The notes under the pieces are model-generated. The model had not been told where the DNA came from. It saw only the letters and a program-made list of their open reading frames with translations, and did not search any database. 64,000 bases of DNA from Lachnospiraceae bacterium (GTDB taxonomy: Bacteria; Bacillota; Clostridia; Lachnospirales; Lachnospiraceae), in the NCBI GenBank assembly GCA_902363135.1, contig CABIZF010000005.1:124001-188000 (forward strand), given 5' to 3'. Of the stretch, positions 7,658-15,042 are shown one piece after another. Position 1 is the first letter of the stretch. Each line of letters opens with the position of its first letter. Made by a program: the position numbers and the translations under genes.

Positions 7658-9880
7658 ATGACGGATCAGGAATTACATCGATTATTAGAAGACATGTCGC
7701 TGCAGGAAAAAATCGACCAGCTGCTGCAGCTCACCGCTGACTTTTATGGAAAGACCGACCGGGATGTTGTGACCGGTCCGGCTTCCGAGCTCGGCATTTC
7801 TATGGAGGATATTGACCTTGCCGGTTCGGTATTAAACGGTACCGGTGCAAAAGCACTGATGCAGATTCAGGACGCCTATATGGACAGACATCCGCATCAC
7901 ATCCCTCTTCTGTTTATGATGGATGTCATCCACGGCTACCGCACGATTTTTCCGGCTCCGATCGCGCAGGGCGCTTCCTTTGACCCGGAGATGAGCAAAA
8001 GGGCTGCCTCTGTCGCCGCACGCGAGGCATCTGCCGCAGGAATCCACGTCGTCTTCTCTCCGATGGTCGACCTCGTCCGCGACCCGCGTTGGGGGCGCGT
8101 CATGGAATCCACCGGCGAGGATCCATATCTGAACAGCCGCTTTGCAGCGGCGCAGATCCATGGATTTCAGGGCGACGATATGAAAGAGGATGGGAAGGTG
8201 TGCGGCTGTATCAAGCATTTTGCCGGATATGGCGGTGCTGAGGCCGGAAGGGAATATAACACCGTACAGATCTCAGAGCATACGTTCCGCGAGTATTACC
8301 TGCCCTCCTATGAAGCCGGAATCAAAGCCGGAGCCGGGATGGTCATGACAAGCTTCAACACCGTCAACGACATCCCTGCCACAATTAACCAAAAGCTCAT
8401 GCGCCAGATACTCCGTGAGGAGATGGGCTTTGACGGCGTACTGATCTCCGACTACGCTGCAATCCTTGAGACAGTCGCGCATGGTGCTTCCTCCGATAAA
8501 AAAGATGCCGCACACAAAGCACTGCTCGCCGGTGTCGACATCGATATGGTGACCGGCTGCTATGCCGGGGAGCTTGCAACGCTTGTAAAAGAAGGCACGA
8601 TCCCGGAGTCACTGATCGACGAGAGTGTCCTGCGCATCCTGCAGCTGAAAAATCAGCTCGGTCTCTTTGAGCATCCACATAAAGATGCCAACCCGGAAAA
8701 AGAAGCCCGCTATATCCTCTGCCCAAAGCACCGTGCACTCGCCCGCGAGGCAGCTGCCGCTTCCTGCGTACTGCTTAAAAACGACAAAGTGCTGCCGATC
8801 CACCCATCCCAGAAGGTAGCTTTTATCGGGCCGTACATCGACAATTACGAGATCTGCAGCAGCTGGGCCGTCACCGGACATCCAGAGGACTCCGTCACGA
8901 TCCGACAGGCCGCTAAGGAACTGCTTCCGGACTCTGACCTCACCTTTTGCCACGGCACGTCGCTTCTTCCTCGTGACTACGTCTTTACCGGCTTTGCAGA
9001 GCCAAACCGCGCCGAAGAATTTTATGCCGATGTGTTTGCGGATCCGGCAAAGGCACTGGCAGATGCAGTCGCGGCCGCTAAGGCTGCTGATGTCGTCATC
9101 CTATGTCTTGGAGAGCATTACCTCCAGACCGGCGAGGCGACCTCCCGCACTGAGCTTTCCCTTCCGGAGAATCAGATGGAGCTGTTTCGCGCAGTCAGAG
9201 CAGTCAATCCAAATGTTGCCGTTGTGCTCTTTAACGGACGCCCGCTGCTTCTTGACGAGCTCTCCCGCGATGCCGCTGCGATTCTCGAAGCATGGTTTCC
9301 TGGTACCGAGGGCGGTCTTGCGATCCTTGATCTTCTGACCGGTACAAAAAATCCATCTGGAAAGCTTCCGATGACATTTCCGCGGAATATGGGACAGATC
9401 CCGATTTACTACAACCATTTTTCCACCGGGCGTCCGCTGACCGGAACAGATCCACAGCGTTTTGTCTCCAAATACACCGATGCGCCAAACACACCGCTCT
9501 TCCCGTTTGGATACGGATTAAGCTATGCAGAGTTCTCTTATTCTGATGTGAGCCTTTCTTCCGATTCTCTGACGAGCGAAGCTTCTATCACTGCATCCGT
9601 ACAATTAAAAAATACCGGTGCATGCACCGGTACGGAGGTCGTACAGCTCTATATTCAGGATGTTGCCGCGAGCACGGTTCGCCCGGTCCGGGAACTGAAA
9701 GGCTTTACACGAATCACCCTTGCTCCAGGTGAGACACAGACCGTCTCCTTCCAGATTTCCGAGGCAGAGCTGGCCTTCCACCGGGCAGACGGCAGCTACG
9801 GCACAGAGCCGGGAGCCTTCCGCGTGTGGATCGGCGGCAGCAGTGCCACGGAAAACGGAGCGAACTTTACTTTACGCTGA
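7658..9880 (+). CDS. bglX: GH3 beta-glucosidase
   Basis: 740-residue family 3 glycoside hydrolase, most like BglX-type enzymes that remove terminal beta-linked glucose or related sugars from oligosaccharides. Visible landmarks are MMDVIHGYRTIFP, RDPRWGRVMESTGEDP, KHFAGYGGAEAGREYN, and the nucleophile in GVLISDYAA (Asp265). The alpha/beta sandwich domain and a C-terminal fibronectin III-like domain (from about residue 640, ending in WIGGSS) follow. No signal peptide, so it is cytoplasmic. AGGAG precedes the ATG. It stands alone on the plus strand after a family A repeat; its last 14 bases overlap the convergent esterase gene. The symbol reflects family resemblance, not proven orthology. Confidence 0.92.
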   Translation: MTDQELHRLLEDMSLQEKIDQLLQLTADFYGKTDRDVVTGPASELGISMEDIDLAGSVLNGTGAKALMQIQDAYMDRHPHHIPLLFMMDVIHGYRTIFPAPIAQGASFDPEMSKRAASVAAREASAAGIHVVFSPMVDLVRDPRWGRVMESTGEDPYLNSRFAAAQIHGFQGDDMKEDGKVCGCIKHFAGYGGAEAGREYNTVQISEHTFREYYLPSYEAGIKAGAGMVMTSFNTVNDIPATINQKLMRQILREEMGFDGVLISDYAAILETVAHGASSDKKDAAHKALLAGVDIDMVTGCYAGELATLVKEGTIPESLIDESVLRILQLKNQLGLFEHPHKDANPEKEARYILCPKHRALAREAAAASCVLLKNDKVLPIHPSQKVAFIGPYIDNYEICSSWAVTGHPEDSVTIRQAAKELLPDSDLTFCHGTSLLPRDYVFTGFAEPNRAEEFYADVFADPAKALADAVAAAKAADVVILCLGEHYLQTGEATSRTELSLPENQMELFRAVRAVNPNVAVVLFNGRPLLLDELSRDAAAILEAWFPGTEGGLAILDLLTGTKNPSGKLPMTFPRNMGQIPIYYNHFSTGRPLTGTDPQRFVSKYTDAPNTPLFPFGYGLSYAEFSYSDVSLSSDSLTSEASITASVQLKNTGACTGTEVVQLYIQDVAASTVRPVRELKGFTRITLAPGETQTVSFQISEAELAFHRADGSYGTEPGAFRVWIGGSSATENGANFTLR

Positions 9881-10718
9881 GCTTTTCTTTAAAGAAGTCT
9901 GCAATGATCTTCCAGACTTCTCTCTGAAAAAAGTGCAAATCTGCGTGATCCGCGTCCTCGATGGCGATGAGATCCGCATCCGCGCCTGCTTCGGTCAGCG
10001 CCTCATACATCGCCTCGCCCTGTGTGTACGGTACCGTATGATCATTGGTTCCGTGCAGCAGTAAAAATGGCGGGGCATCCTTTGTCACATAGCTGATCGG
10101 GCAGGCCTTCATCGCCTCGGCTTCATGCAATGCCGCGTTTTTCCCAAGCAGCAGAGATTCCGGCGCAGCCATCATCTCCACATCGGAAAGACGCGGCATT
10201 TTGCTGATATCCGCCGGAAGATACCACGGGCAGGCTGCCTGCACCGCACTGCTGTACTCCAGATAATCCCCCTTGTCAAATTCCTTCCGGTCGCCGGTCA
10301 GAGCTGTCATAGCCGTCAGATGTCCTCCGGCTGACTCTCCCATCACTCCGAAGCGCTCCGGATCGATGCCATAGCGCTCACTGTGCGCCTTCAGATACCG
10401 GATCGCCGCTTTTACATCCTCAAGCTGTGCCGGGAAGACCGCCTCGTTACTCGTGCGGTACTGTACGCTCGCCACGACAAAGCCCTCGCGTGCCAGATCA
10501 CAGAGGTATGCCAGATGTGCGCAGACACTCATCTGCAGCCACGCACCTCCGCAGATCCACACGATACATGGACGTTTTTCTGCGTGCTCCGGATAAATAA
10601 TATCCAGCTTCAGATCCCGCACCGTATGTCCAAACCACGCATCTGCCTGCGCGAACGCCACATCTGTACTAACGACGTACTGCGGCTCTTTAACTGCTAC
10701 CTGAATTACTTTCTTCAT
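9867..10718 (-). CDS. Alpha/beta-hydrolase (esterase-like)
   Basis: 283-residue cytoplasmic alpha/beta-hydrolase of the acetyl-esterase/BD-FAE type. The oxyanion segment is WICGGAW at residues 54-60. The nucleophile elbow is GESAGG with Ser129. The acid is in HGTNDHTVPY and the His in DADHADLHF. Such enzymes remove acyl groups from sugars or small esters; the true substrate is not visible. It converges with the GH3 gene, overlapping it by 14 bases, which may pair them functionally. AGGAGG precedes its start. A paralog lies at 43543-44412. Confidence 0.85.
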   Translation of the reverse strand: MKKVIQVAVKEPQYVVSTDVAFAQADAWFGHTVRDLKLDIIYPEHAEKRPCIVWICGGAWLQMSVCAHLAYLCDLAREGFVVASVQYRTSNEAVFPAQLEDVKAAIRYLKAHSERYGIDPERFGVMGESAGGHLTAMTALTGDRKEFDKGDYLEYSSAVQAACPWYLPADISKMPRLSDVEMMAAPESLLLGKNAALHEAEAMKACPISYVTKDAPPFLLLHGTNDHTVPYTQGEAMYEALTEAGADADLIAIEDADHADLHFFQREVWKIIADFFKEKLSVK

Positions 10719-10822
10719 AAACTAAGTCCTCCTTTTGACCCCTATGATTTTCTCCTCATCGGTAATCTCCCCGTGGCTGTCAGGACCCCTGCCGATAAAT
10801 GAATTACGCAATAACCATTTTT

Positions 10823-10828
10823 AGTATA
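10823..10828 (-). promoter_or_regulatory. Extended -10 promoter for esterase gene
   Basis: On the minus strand TG-A-TATACT forms an extended -10 element about 105 bases upstream of the esterase start; the matching -35 (TTACCG) is poor. A short family A-like scrap (TTTTGACCCCTATGAT) lies between it and the gene at about 10733-10748. Confidence 0.4.
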
Positions 10829-10913
10829 TCACATTGTCAAAAAAACGGTAATTTTTCTTTTTCCTTCTGATTCTGGCTTTTCACACACATTTACCCCTCT
10901 GCCCCTGTCAACA

Positions 10914-11060
10914 GGGGAAGTAGCAGAGCTTTCCGTCAGCGCCGGCGGCGCCGCCTACCCGAATAAAGGCGAAGACTTTGTATCCCTGTGCCGAAGCGCA
11001 GACGCAGCACTGTATGAGGTGAAACAGAACGGTAAAGGAGCTTTCCGGGTGAAAGGCTGA
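10914..11060 (+). pseudogene. GGDEF-domain (diguanylate cyclase) C-terminal remnant
   Basis: One plus-strand frame encodes about 48 residues ending in TGA at 11058-11060. It reads as the C-terminal end of a GGDEF domain: VSAGGAAYP, then GEDFVSLCRSADAALYEVK, QNGKGAFRV. The order of GxAxYP, ADxALYxAK and NGKxxxxV is the family signature. There is no start codon, no GGEEF active site and no upstream coding sequence, so it is a decayed gene end rather than an active enzyme. It lies in the 363-base gap between the esterase promoter and dapL, which contains nothing else recognisable. Confidence 0.8.
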
Positions 11061-11082
11061 CAATCTCTCTTAGAAAATAATT

Positions 11083-12297
11083 TTATAGCTTCCGGATCCG
11101 CTCAAGTGCCTCCTCCGTCTGCTCCCGGGTGCCAAAACCGGTCAGGCGGAAGTAGCCTGCACCGCTCGGACCGAAACCGACGCCCGGGGTGCCTACGACC
11201 TGTGCGTGGGACAGCAGATAATCGAAAAATTCCCATGATCCCATGCCATGCGGCGTCTGCATCCAGATGTATGGCGAATCGGTCCCGCCGAACGCCTCAT
11301 AGCCCATCTTTTTCAACCCCTGTAAAATCAGCAGCGTATTTTCTTTATAATAGCCGATGTGCTCCTTTACTTCCTTCTGGCCATGCGGCGTGTAGATTGC
11401 TTCTGCGCCGCGCTGTACAATGTATGGCGCACCGTTGTACTTGGAGCCAAGTCTGCGACGCCACAGATCATTCAGACGGATTCCACCGTTCTCAATTTCC
11501 TTTGGAATCACCGTATAGCCAAGACGGACGCCTGTAAAGCCTGCGGTCTTCGAATAACTGCGGAACTCCATGCAGCATTTCTTTGCGCCCTCACACTCAT
11601 AAATCGTGTGCGGCAACGCCGGATCGGAAATAAATCCCTCATAGGCCGCATCAAACAGAATCAGTGATCCCTCCTTATTTGCATAGTCCACCCAGCGCTG
11701 AAGCTTTTCCTTACTGATCATCGCGCCGGTCGGATTGTTCGGAAAGCACAGATAAATCAGATCTGCATGGCGCTCCGGCAGCTCCGGCGTAAATTCATTT
11801 TCCTTCACACACGGAAGGTATACGACATCACTCCACTGCCCTTTTTCTTCCTGCCAGGTACCGCACCGCCCCGCAATGACATTTGTATCAATGTAGGCCG
11901 GGTATGTCGGGTCACAGACTGCAATCACATTGTTTGCTGAAAAGAGATCGCAGACGCTGCCGACATCACTCTTGGCACCGTCGCTGATGAAAATCTCATC
12001 AAGCCCGATTGACACACCATACGGTGCAAAATCATGCTCCGCGATCGCTTTTCTTAAAAATTCAAATCCCTCATACGGACCGTATCCCTGAAATGTCTCT
12101 TTTTTCGTCTGCTCCAGCACGGCCTTCTGCATCGCATCCGTCACTGTCTTCGGAAGCGGCAGCGTCACATCTCCGACACCAAGGCTGATGACCTTCTCCT
12201 CCGGGTGTTCCTTTTTATAGGCATCCAGCTTCTGATGCAGTACCGCAAACAGATATCCTCCCGGAAATTTGCTGAAATTACTGTTAAATTCGTACAT
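11083..12297 (-). CDS. dapL: LL-diaminopimelate aminotransferase
   Basis: 404-residue PLP-dependent aminotransferase converting tetrahydrodipicolinate directly to LL-diaminopimelate for lysine and peptidoglycan synthesis. The N-terminus MYEFNSNFSKFPGGYLF, the ISLGVGDVTLPLP motif, FPNNPTGAMIS and the PLP lysine in SYSKTAGFTG (Lys250) match DapL closely. Length is normal for the family. It is encoded alone, with AGGAAG upstream and about 150 bases separating it from the AEC fragment. No lysine riboswitch was seen in its leader. Confidence 0.95.
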   Translation of the reverse strand: MYEFNSNFSKFPGGYLFAVLHQKLDAYKKEHPEEKVISLGVGDVTLPLPKTVTDAMQKAVLEQTKKETFQGYGPYEGFEFLRKAIAEHDFAPYGVSIGLDEIFISDGAKSDVGSVCDLFSANNVIAVCDPTYPAYIDTNVIAGRCGTWQEEKGQWSDVVYLPCVKENEFTPELPERHADLIYLCFPNNPTGAMISKEKLQRWVDYANKEGSLILFDAAYEGFISDPALPHTIYECEGAKKCCMEFRSYSKTAGFTGVRLGYTVIPKEIENGGIRLNDLWRRRLGSKYNGAPYIVQRGAEAIYTPHGQKEVKEHIGYYKENTLLILQGLKKMGYEAFGGTDSPYIWMQTPHGMGSWEFFDYLLSHAQVVGTPGVGFGPSGAGYFRLTGFGTREQTEEALERIRKL

Positions 12298-12448
12298 AAT
12301 CGCTTCCTCCTTTTTCTTTTCTATCCAACTTCTAAAAACTTTTTCATTACTTCCTGATCAAATAATGGCTATACCAGTATGAATCCGACTCTATCACTAC
12401 CGATGATATATGTGATATATGCTTCTGATGAATCATTCCATAGATCAT

Positions 12449-12913
12449 TTATATCACCTGCATCAGCACACTCAACGCCGGGATTGTCAAAAGCGACAGC
12501 AGTGTACTCACAAAAATGCAGCCGGATGCGTACAACAATCCCTCCTGTCCATAGATCCCTTCAATAATCTGATTTCCCATAAATCCTGCATTCGAACAGA
12601 TCGTTGCATACTGAAGCACCTTCTTTTTCCCCGGCTCGGCAAACTCAAACAATATCTTTCCGCCCAGCCAGCAGAGAATCTGAATGCCGAGTGCAATCAG
12701 TAATACTTCCAGAGAAGCTATCAGCACTTCCGAACTCAAGTCAATTAAAAATGAATTAATAATATTGCACGGAAGTATCAAATCGATCAGTAAATCTGTC
12801 AGGCATTTTCTTCCATCTGCCATCAGAATTCTCTTCTTGGTCAATACAATTCCACAGATCATCAGAAGCGCCAATATGATCTGAAGCTCGATTACACTGT
12901 TTATCGTCGTCAT
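12449..12913 (-). CDS. Internally deleted AEC-family transporter
   Basis: 154-residue membrane protein resembling the auxin-efflux-carrier (AEC) family of organic-acid permeases, normally about 300 residues. The first 135 residues match the N-terminal half (LTKKRIL near the start, NAGFMGNQIIEGIYGQEGL). The last 20 residues (VSTLLSLLTIPALSVLM) match the extreme C-terminus of full-length members. The middle, some 150 residues, is missing in frame. It may be a pseudogene or a shortened protein. It lies 35 bases downstream of the D-2-hydroxyacid dehydrogenase gene and is probably co-transcribed, which would suit export or import of a hydroxy acid. Confidence 0.65.
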   Translation of the reverse strand: MTTINSVIELQIILALLMICGIVLTKKRILMADGRKCLTDLLIDLILPCNIINSFLIDLSSEVLIASLEVLLIALGIQILCWLGGKILFEFAEPGKKKVLQYATICSNAGFMGNQIIEGIYGQEGLLYASGCIFVSTLLSLLTIPALSVLMQVI

Positions 12914-12948
12914 ATCATCATTTGCCTTTCTATCGTCCTCTGATTTCT

Positions 12949-13950
12949 CTATATTTCATTTTCACTCTCTCCCGCCCGGAAAAAGGATGCCAGATTCTCC
13001 AGCGAACTCTCCACAATATTCTCGATCGCCTGATCCGTATAAAATGCCGTATGGGTTGTAAACAATACCTGATCCATTGCAAGCAGCCCGGAAAGTAACG
13101 AGTCATCCAGCGGTTTTCCCCTGTAATCCTTCCGCGCAGTTAGATTCTCATATTCATAGACATCCATAGCAAAGCCACCAAGTCTTCTGTTTTGCAATGC
13201 CTCATAAACGGCCTGCGTATCAACCAGTCCTCCACGCGCTGTATTGACCAGCAGTGCTCCCGGCTTCATTTTCTGAATCGTTCCGGCATTGATCATATGA
13301 TAATTCTGTTCAGACATCGGACAGTGCAGTACAACGATATCCGACTGTTCAAGCAGTGTTTCCAGATCCACCTGTTCTGCAAGGCGCTGTACCTCCGGAT
13401 TCGGGTGATGCCCGTTTGCGAGAATCCTGCAGCCAAACCCGCTCAGATCCTGAATCGTCGCTGTTCCGATCTTCCCGGTTCCGATCACGCCGACTGTCAT
13501 GCTCTTCAGTTCCCTGCCACGCAGCCCATTCAAAAAGAAATATTGCTCTTCTATCCGCTTCAGCTGTGTTTTCATTTTCCGAAGCAAAGATAAAATCAGC
13601 AATACCGTATGTTCGGAAATCGCATTTGGCGAGTACCCCGGTACATTTGCCGCTTTGATCCCACATTTTTTAATTTCGTCTTTATCAATATGATCTTTTC
13701 CTGCTGTTCTTGTCGCAATAAAACGGATGCCTGCTGCCTGCATAGCCCTTGCCATATCCTGATCCACTTTGCAGCCTGCATTGATTGCAACCGCATCATA
13801 GCCTTTCAATCTCTCTGTATTTTCCAACGTAAGCTGTTCCGGCATATATGTAAGTAAAAATCCAAATCTCTGATTTATCTTTTCAAAAATTTCTGTTTCA
13901 TCCTGCCGGTGCGCAGTTACCAGTACCTTCCGTTTTTCACTTTTCTCCAT
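12949..13950 (-). CDS. D-2-hydroxyacid dehydrogenase (D-lactate dehydrogenase type)
   Basis: 333-residue NAD-dependent D-2-hydroxyacid dehydrogenase, close in layout to fermentative D-lactate dehydrogenases and VanH. Visible are the Rossmann motif GVIGTGKIGTA, the catalytic Arg in VNTARGGLVD, Glu in MDVYEYE and His in TTHTAFYT. It would reduce pyruvate or a related 2-keto acid to the D-hydroxy acid. A consensus promoter lies 165-195 bases upstream, and a terminator-like hairpin sits between the two, so expression may be attenuated. It is followed by the truncated AEC transporter. Confidence 0.88.
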   Translation of the reverse strand: MEKSEKRKVLVTAHRQDETEIFEKINQRFGFLLTYMPEQLTLENTERLKGYDAVAINAGCKVDQDMARAMQAAGIRFIATRTAGKDHIDKDEIKKCGIKAANVPGYSPNAISEHTVLLILSLLRKMKTQLKRIEEQYFFLNGLRGRELKSMTVGVIGTGKIGTATIQDLSGFGCRILANGHHPNPEVQRLAEQVDLETLLEQSDIVVLHCPMSEQNYHMINAGTIQKMKPGALLVNTARGGLVDTQAVYEALQNRRLGGFAMDVYEYENLTARKDYRGKPLDDSLLSGLLAMDQVLFTTHTAFYTDQAIENIVESSLENLASFFRAGESENEI

Positions 13951-14001
13951 GACTGTACATCTCTTTTCTGTTTTATATCTGTTACATTTTTTCTGGCATT
14001 C

Positions 14002-14040
14002 AAAAAAGCGTACAAAGAAGTTCTGTACTTCCTTGCACGC
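14002..14040 (-). terminator. Terminator-like hairpin in leader of D-hydroxyacid dehydrogenase mRNA
   Basis: On the minus strand a 14-bp stem (outer arm GCGT pairing with ACGC, two G-T wobbles, loop at about 14022-14026) is followed by six T. It lies about 70 bases downstream of the predicted transcription start and 50 bases before the CDS. No T-box motif or known riboswitch was recognised. A short frame from 14099 runs through it but has no supported ribosome-binding site. Confidence 0.6.
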
Positions 14041-14116
14041 TCAATCGTAATAACATAATAAGACTGTAGGCAGTTCTTGCAATCCCAACCACCATTCATT
14101 CTTTAATTATGCGGCT

Positions 14117-14145
14117 AGTATAGAATGACGTTCTTCTTTTGTCAA
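14117..14145 (-). promoter_or_regulatory. Sigma-A promoter of D-hydroxyacid dehydrogenase gene
   Basis: On the minus strand a perfect TTGACA (14140-14145) and TATACT (14117-14122) are separated by exactly 17 bases, 167 bases upstream of the start codon. Confidence 0.75.
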
Positions 14146-14287
14146 CCTGTTTTTATAGAAATTTTAGAACCCTTTCCTCTTTCTTCATTCTTTTTCCCTT
14201 TTGGTCATGCTATACTACCGGTATCGGAGAGCATACATCTGTCCCGTCCGATGCGATGTTTTTATAATTTGTAAAGCGGAGGATTTT

Positions 14288-14863
14288 ATGACAAACGATA
14301 CAAAATACGCCCTTGAGGCTTCCTTAAAAAAATTTCTTCTGAAAAAACCAATTGACAAAATCACCATCCGCGACCTGACCGATGACTGCGGGATCAGCCG
14401 GATGGCATTTTACTATCATTTTAAAGACATTTATGATCTCGTGGAATGGAGCTGCTTTGAAGATGCCTCCCGCGCGCTTGCCGGAAAAAAGACTTACGAT
14501 ACATGGCAGGAGGGACTGCAGCAGATCTTTGAAGCCGTGCTGGAGAACAAGCCATTCATCCTGAACGTCTACCGGGCTCTGAGTCGCGAACAAATTGAAA
14601 ATTATCTCTTCCGTCTCGTCTATGATCTTATCATGGGGGTCGTCGAGGAAAAAGCTGCAGGACTGCGCGTGACGCAGCAGCAAAAGCAGTTCGTAGCTGA
14701 ATTTTATAAATACAGCTTTGTCTGCGTGATGCTCGACTGGATCCGCGGCGGAATGAAGGATGATTATCACATCATCGTCAATGATATCTGCACGACGATG
14801 CATGGTGCGATCTCGAATTCTCTGCGAAATTTCGCTGACTCAGATAAATATACTGCTTTATAA
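14288..14863 (+). CDS. TetR-family transcriptional regulator
   Basis: 191-residue regulator. The start at 14288 (MTNDTKYALEASLKKFL) follows GGAGG; the frame opens earlier at 14201 but the extra residues do not resemble a protein. The N-terminal helix-turn-helix spans residues 10-55, with IDKITIRDLTDDCGISRMAF then YYHFKDIYDL as the recognition region. The C-terminal part resembles the TetR_C_8 type found in DhaS-like regulators. It lies 180 bases upstream of the oleate hydratase gene in the same direction and probably controls it, possibly in response to free fatty acids. Confidence 0.88.
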   Translation: MTNDTKYALEASLKKFLLKKPIDKITIRDLTDDCGISRMAFYYHFKDIYDLVEWSCFEDASRALAGKKTYDTWQEGLQQIFEAVLENKPFILNVYRALSREQIENYLFRLVYDLIMGVVEEKAAGLRVTQQQKQFVAEFYKYSFVCVMLDWIRGGMKDDYHIIVNDICTTMHGAISNSLRNFADSDKYTAL

Positions 14864-15042
14864 ATTTTCCCATTTTTTATCATTTCCTTGGTTTTGTAAA
14901 TAGCAGCCACCGATCTTGTGTGCTAAGATGTGCTCGTAAACAAAAAAGAGCTTTTCCGAATAACCTGCCGATATTTTCACATACTGAAAAGAGACTGCAG
15001 GGACTTCGGAACCAATTATAAATCAGAAAGGTGGATTTCATT

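Noticed and set aside
13917..14099. 60-codon frame in the dehydrogenase leader
   Set aside because: Overlaps the terminator-like hairpin and the true start; no ribosome-binding site. Treated as leader RNA.
13951..14145. T-box riboswitch
   Set aside because: No T-box sequence or specifier structure was found; only the terminator-like hairpin is supported.
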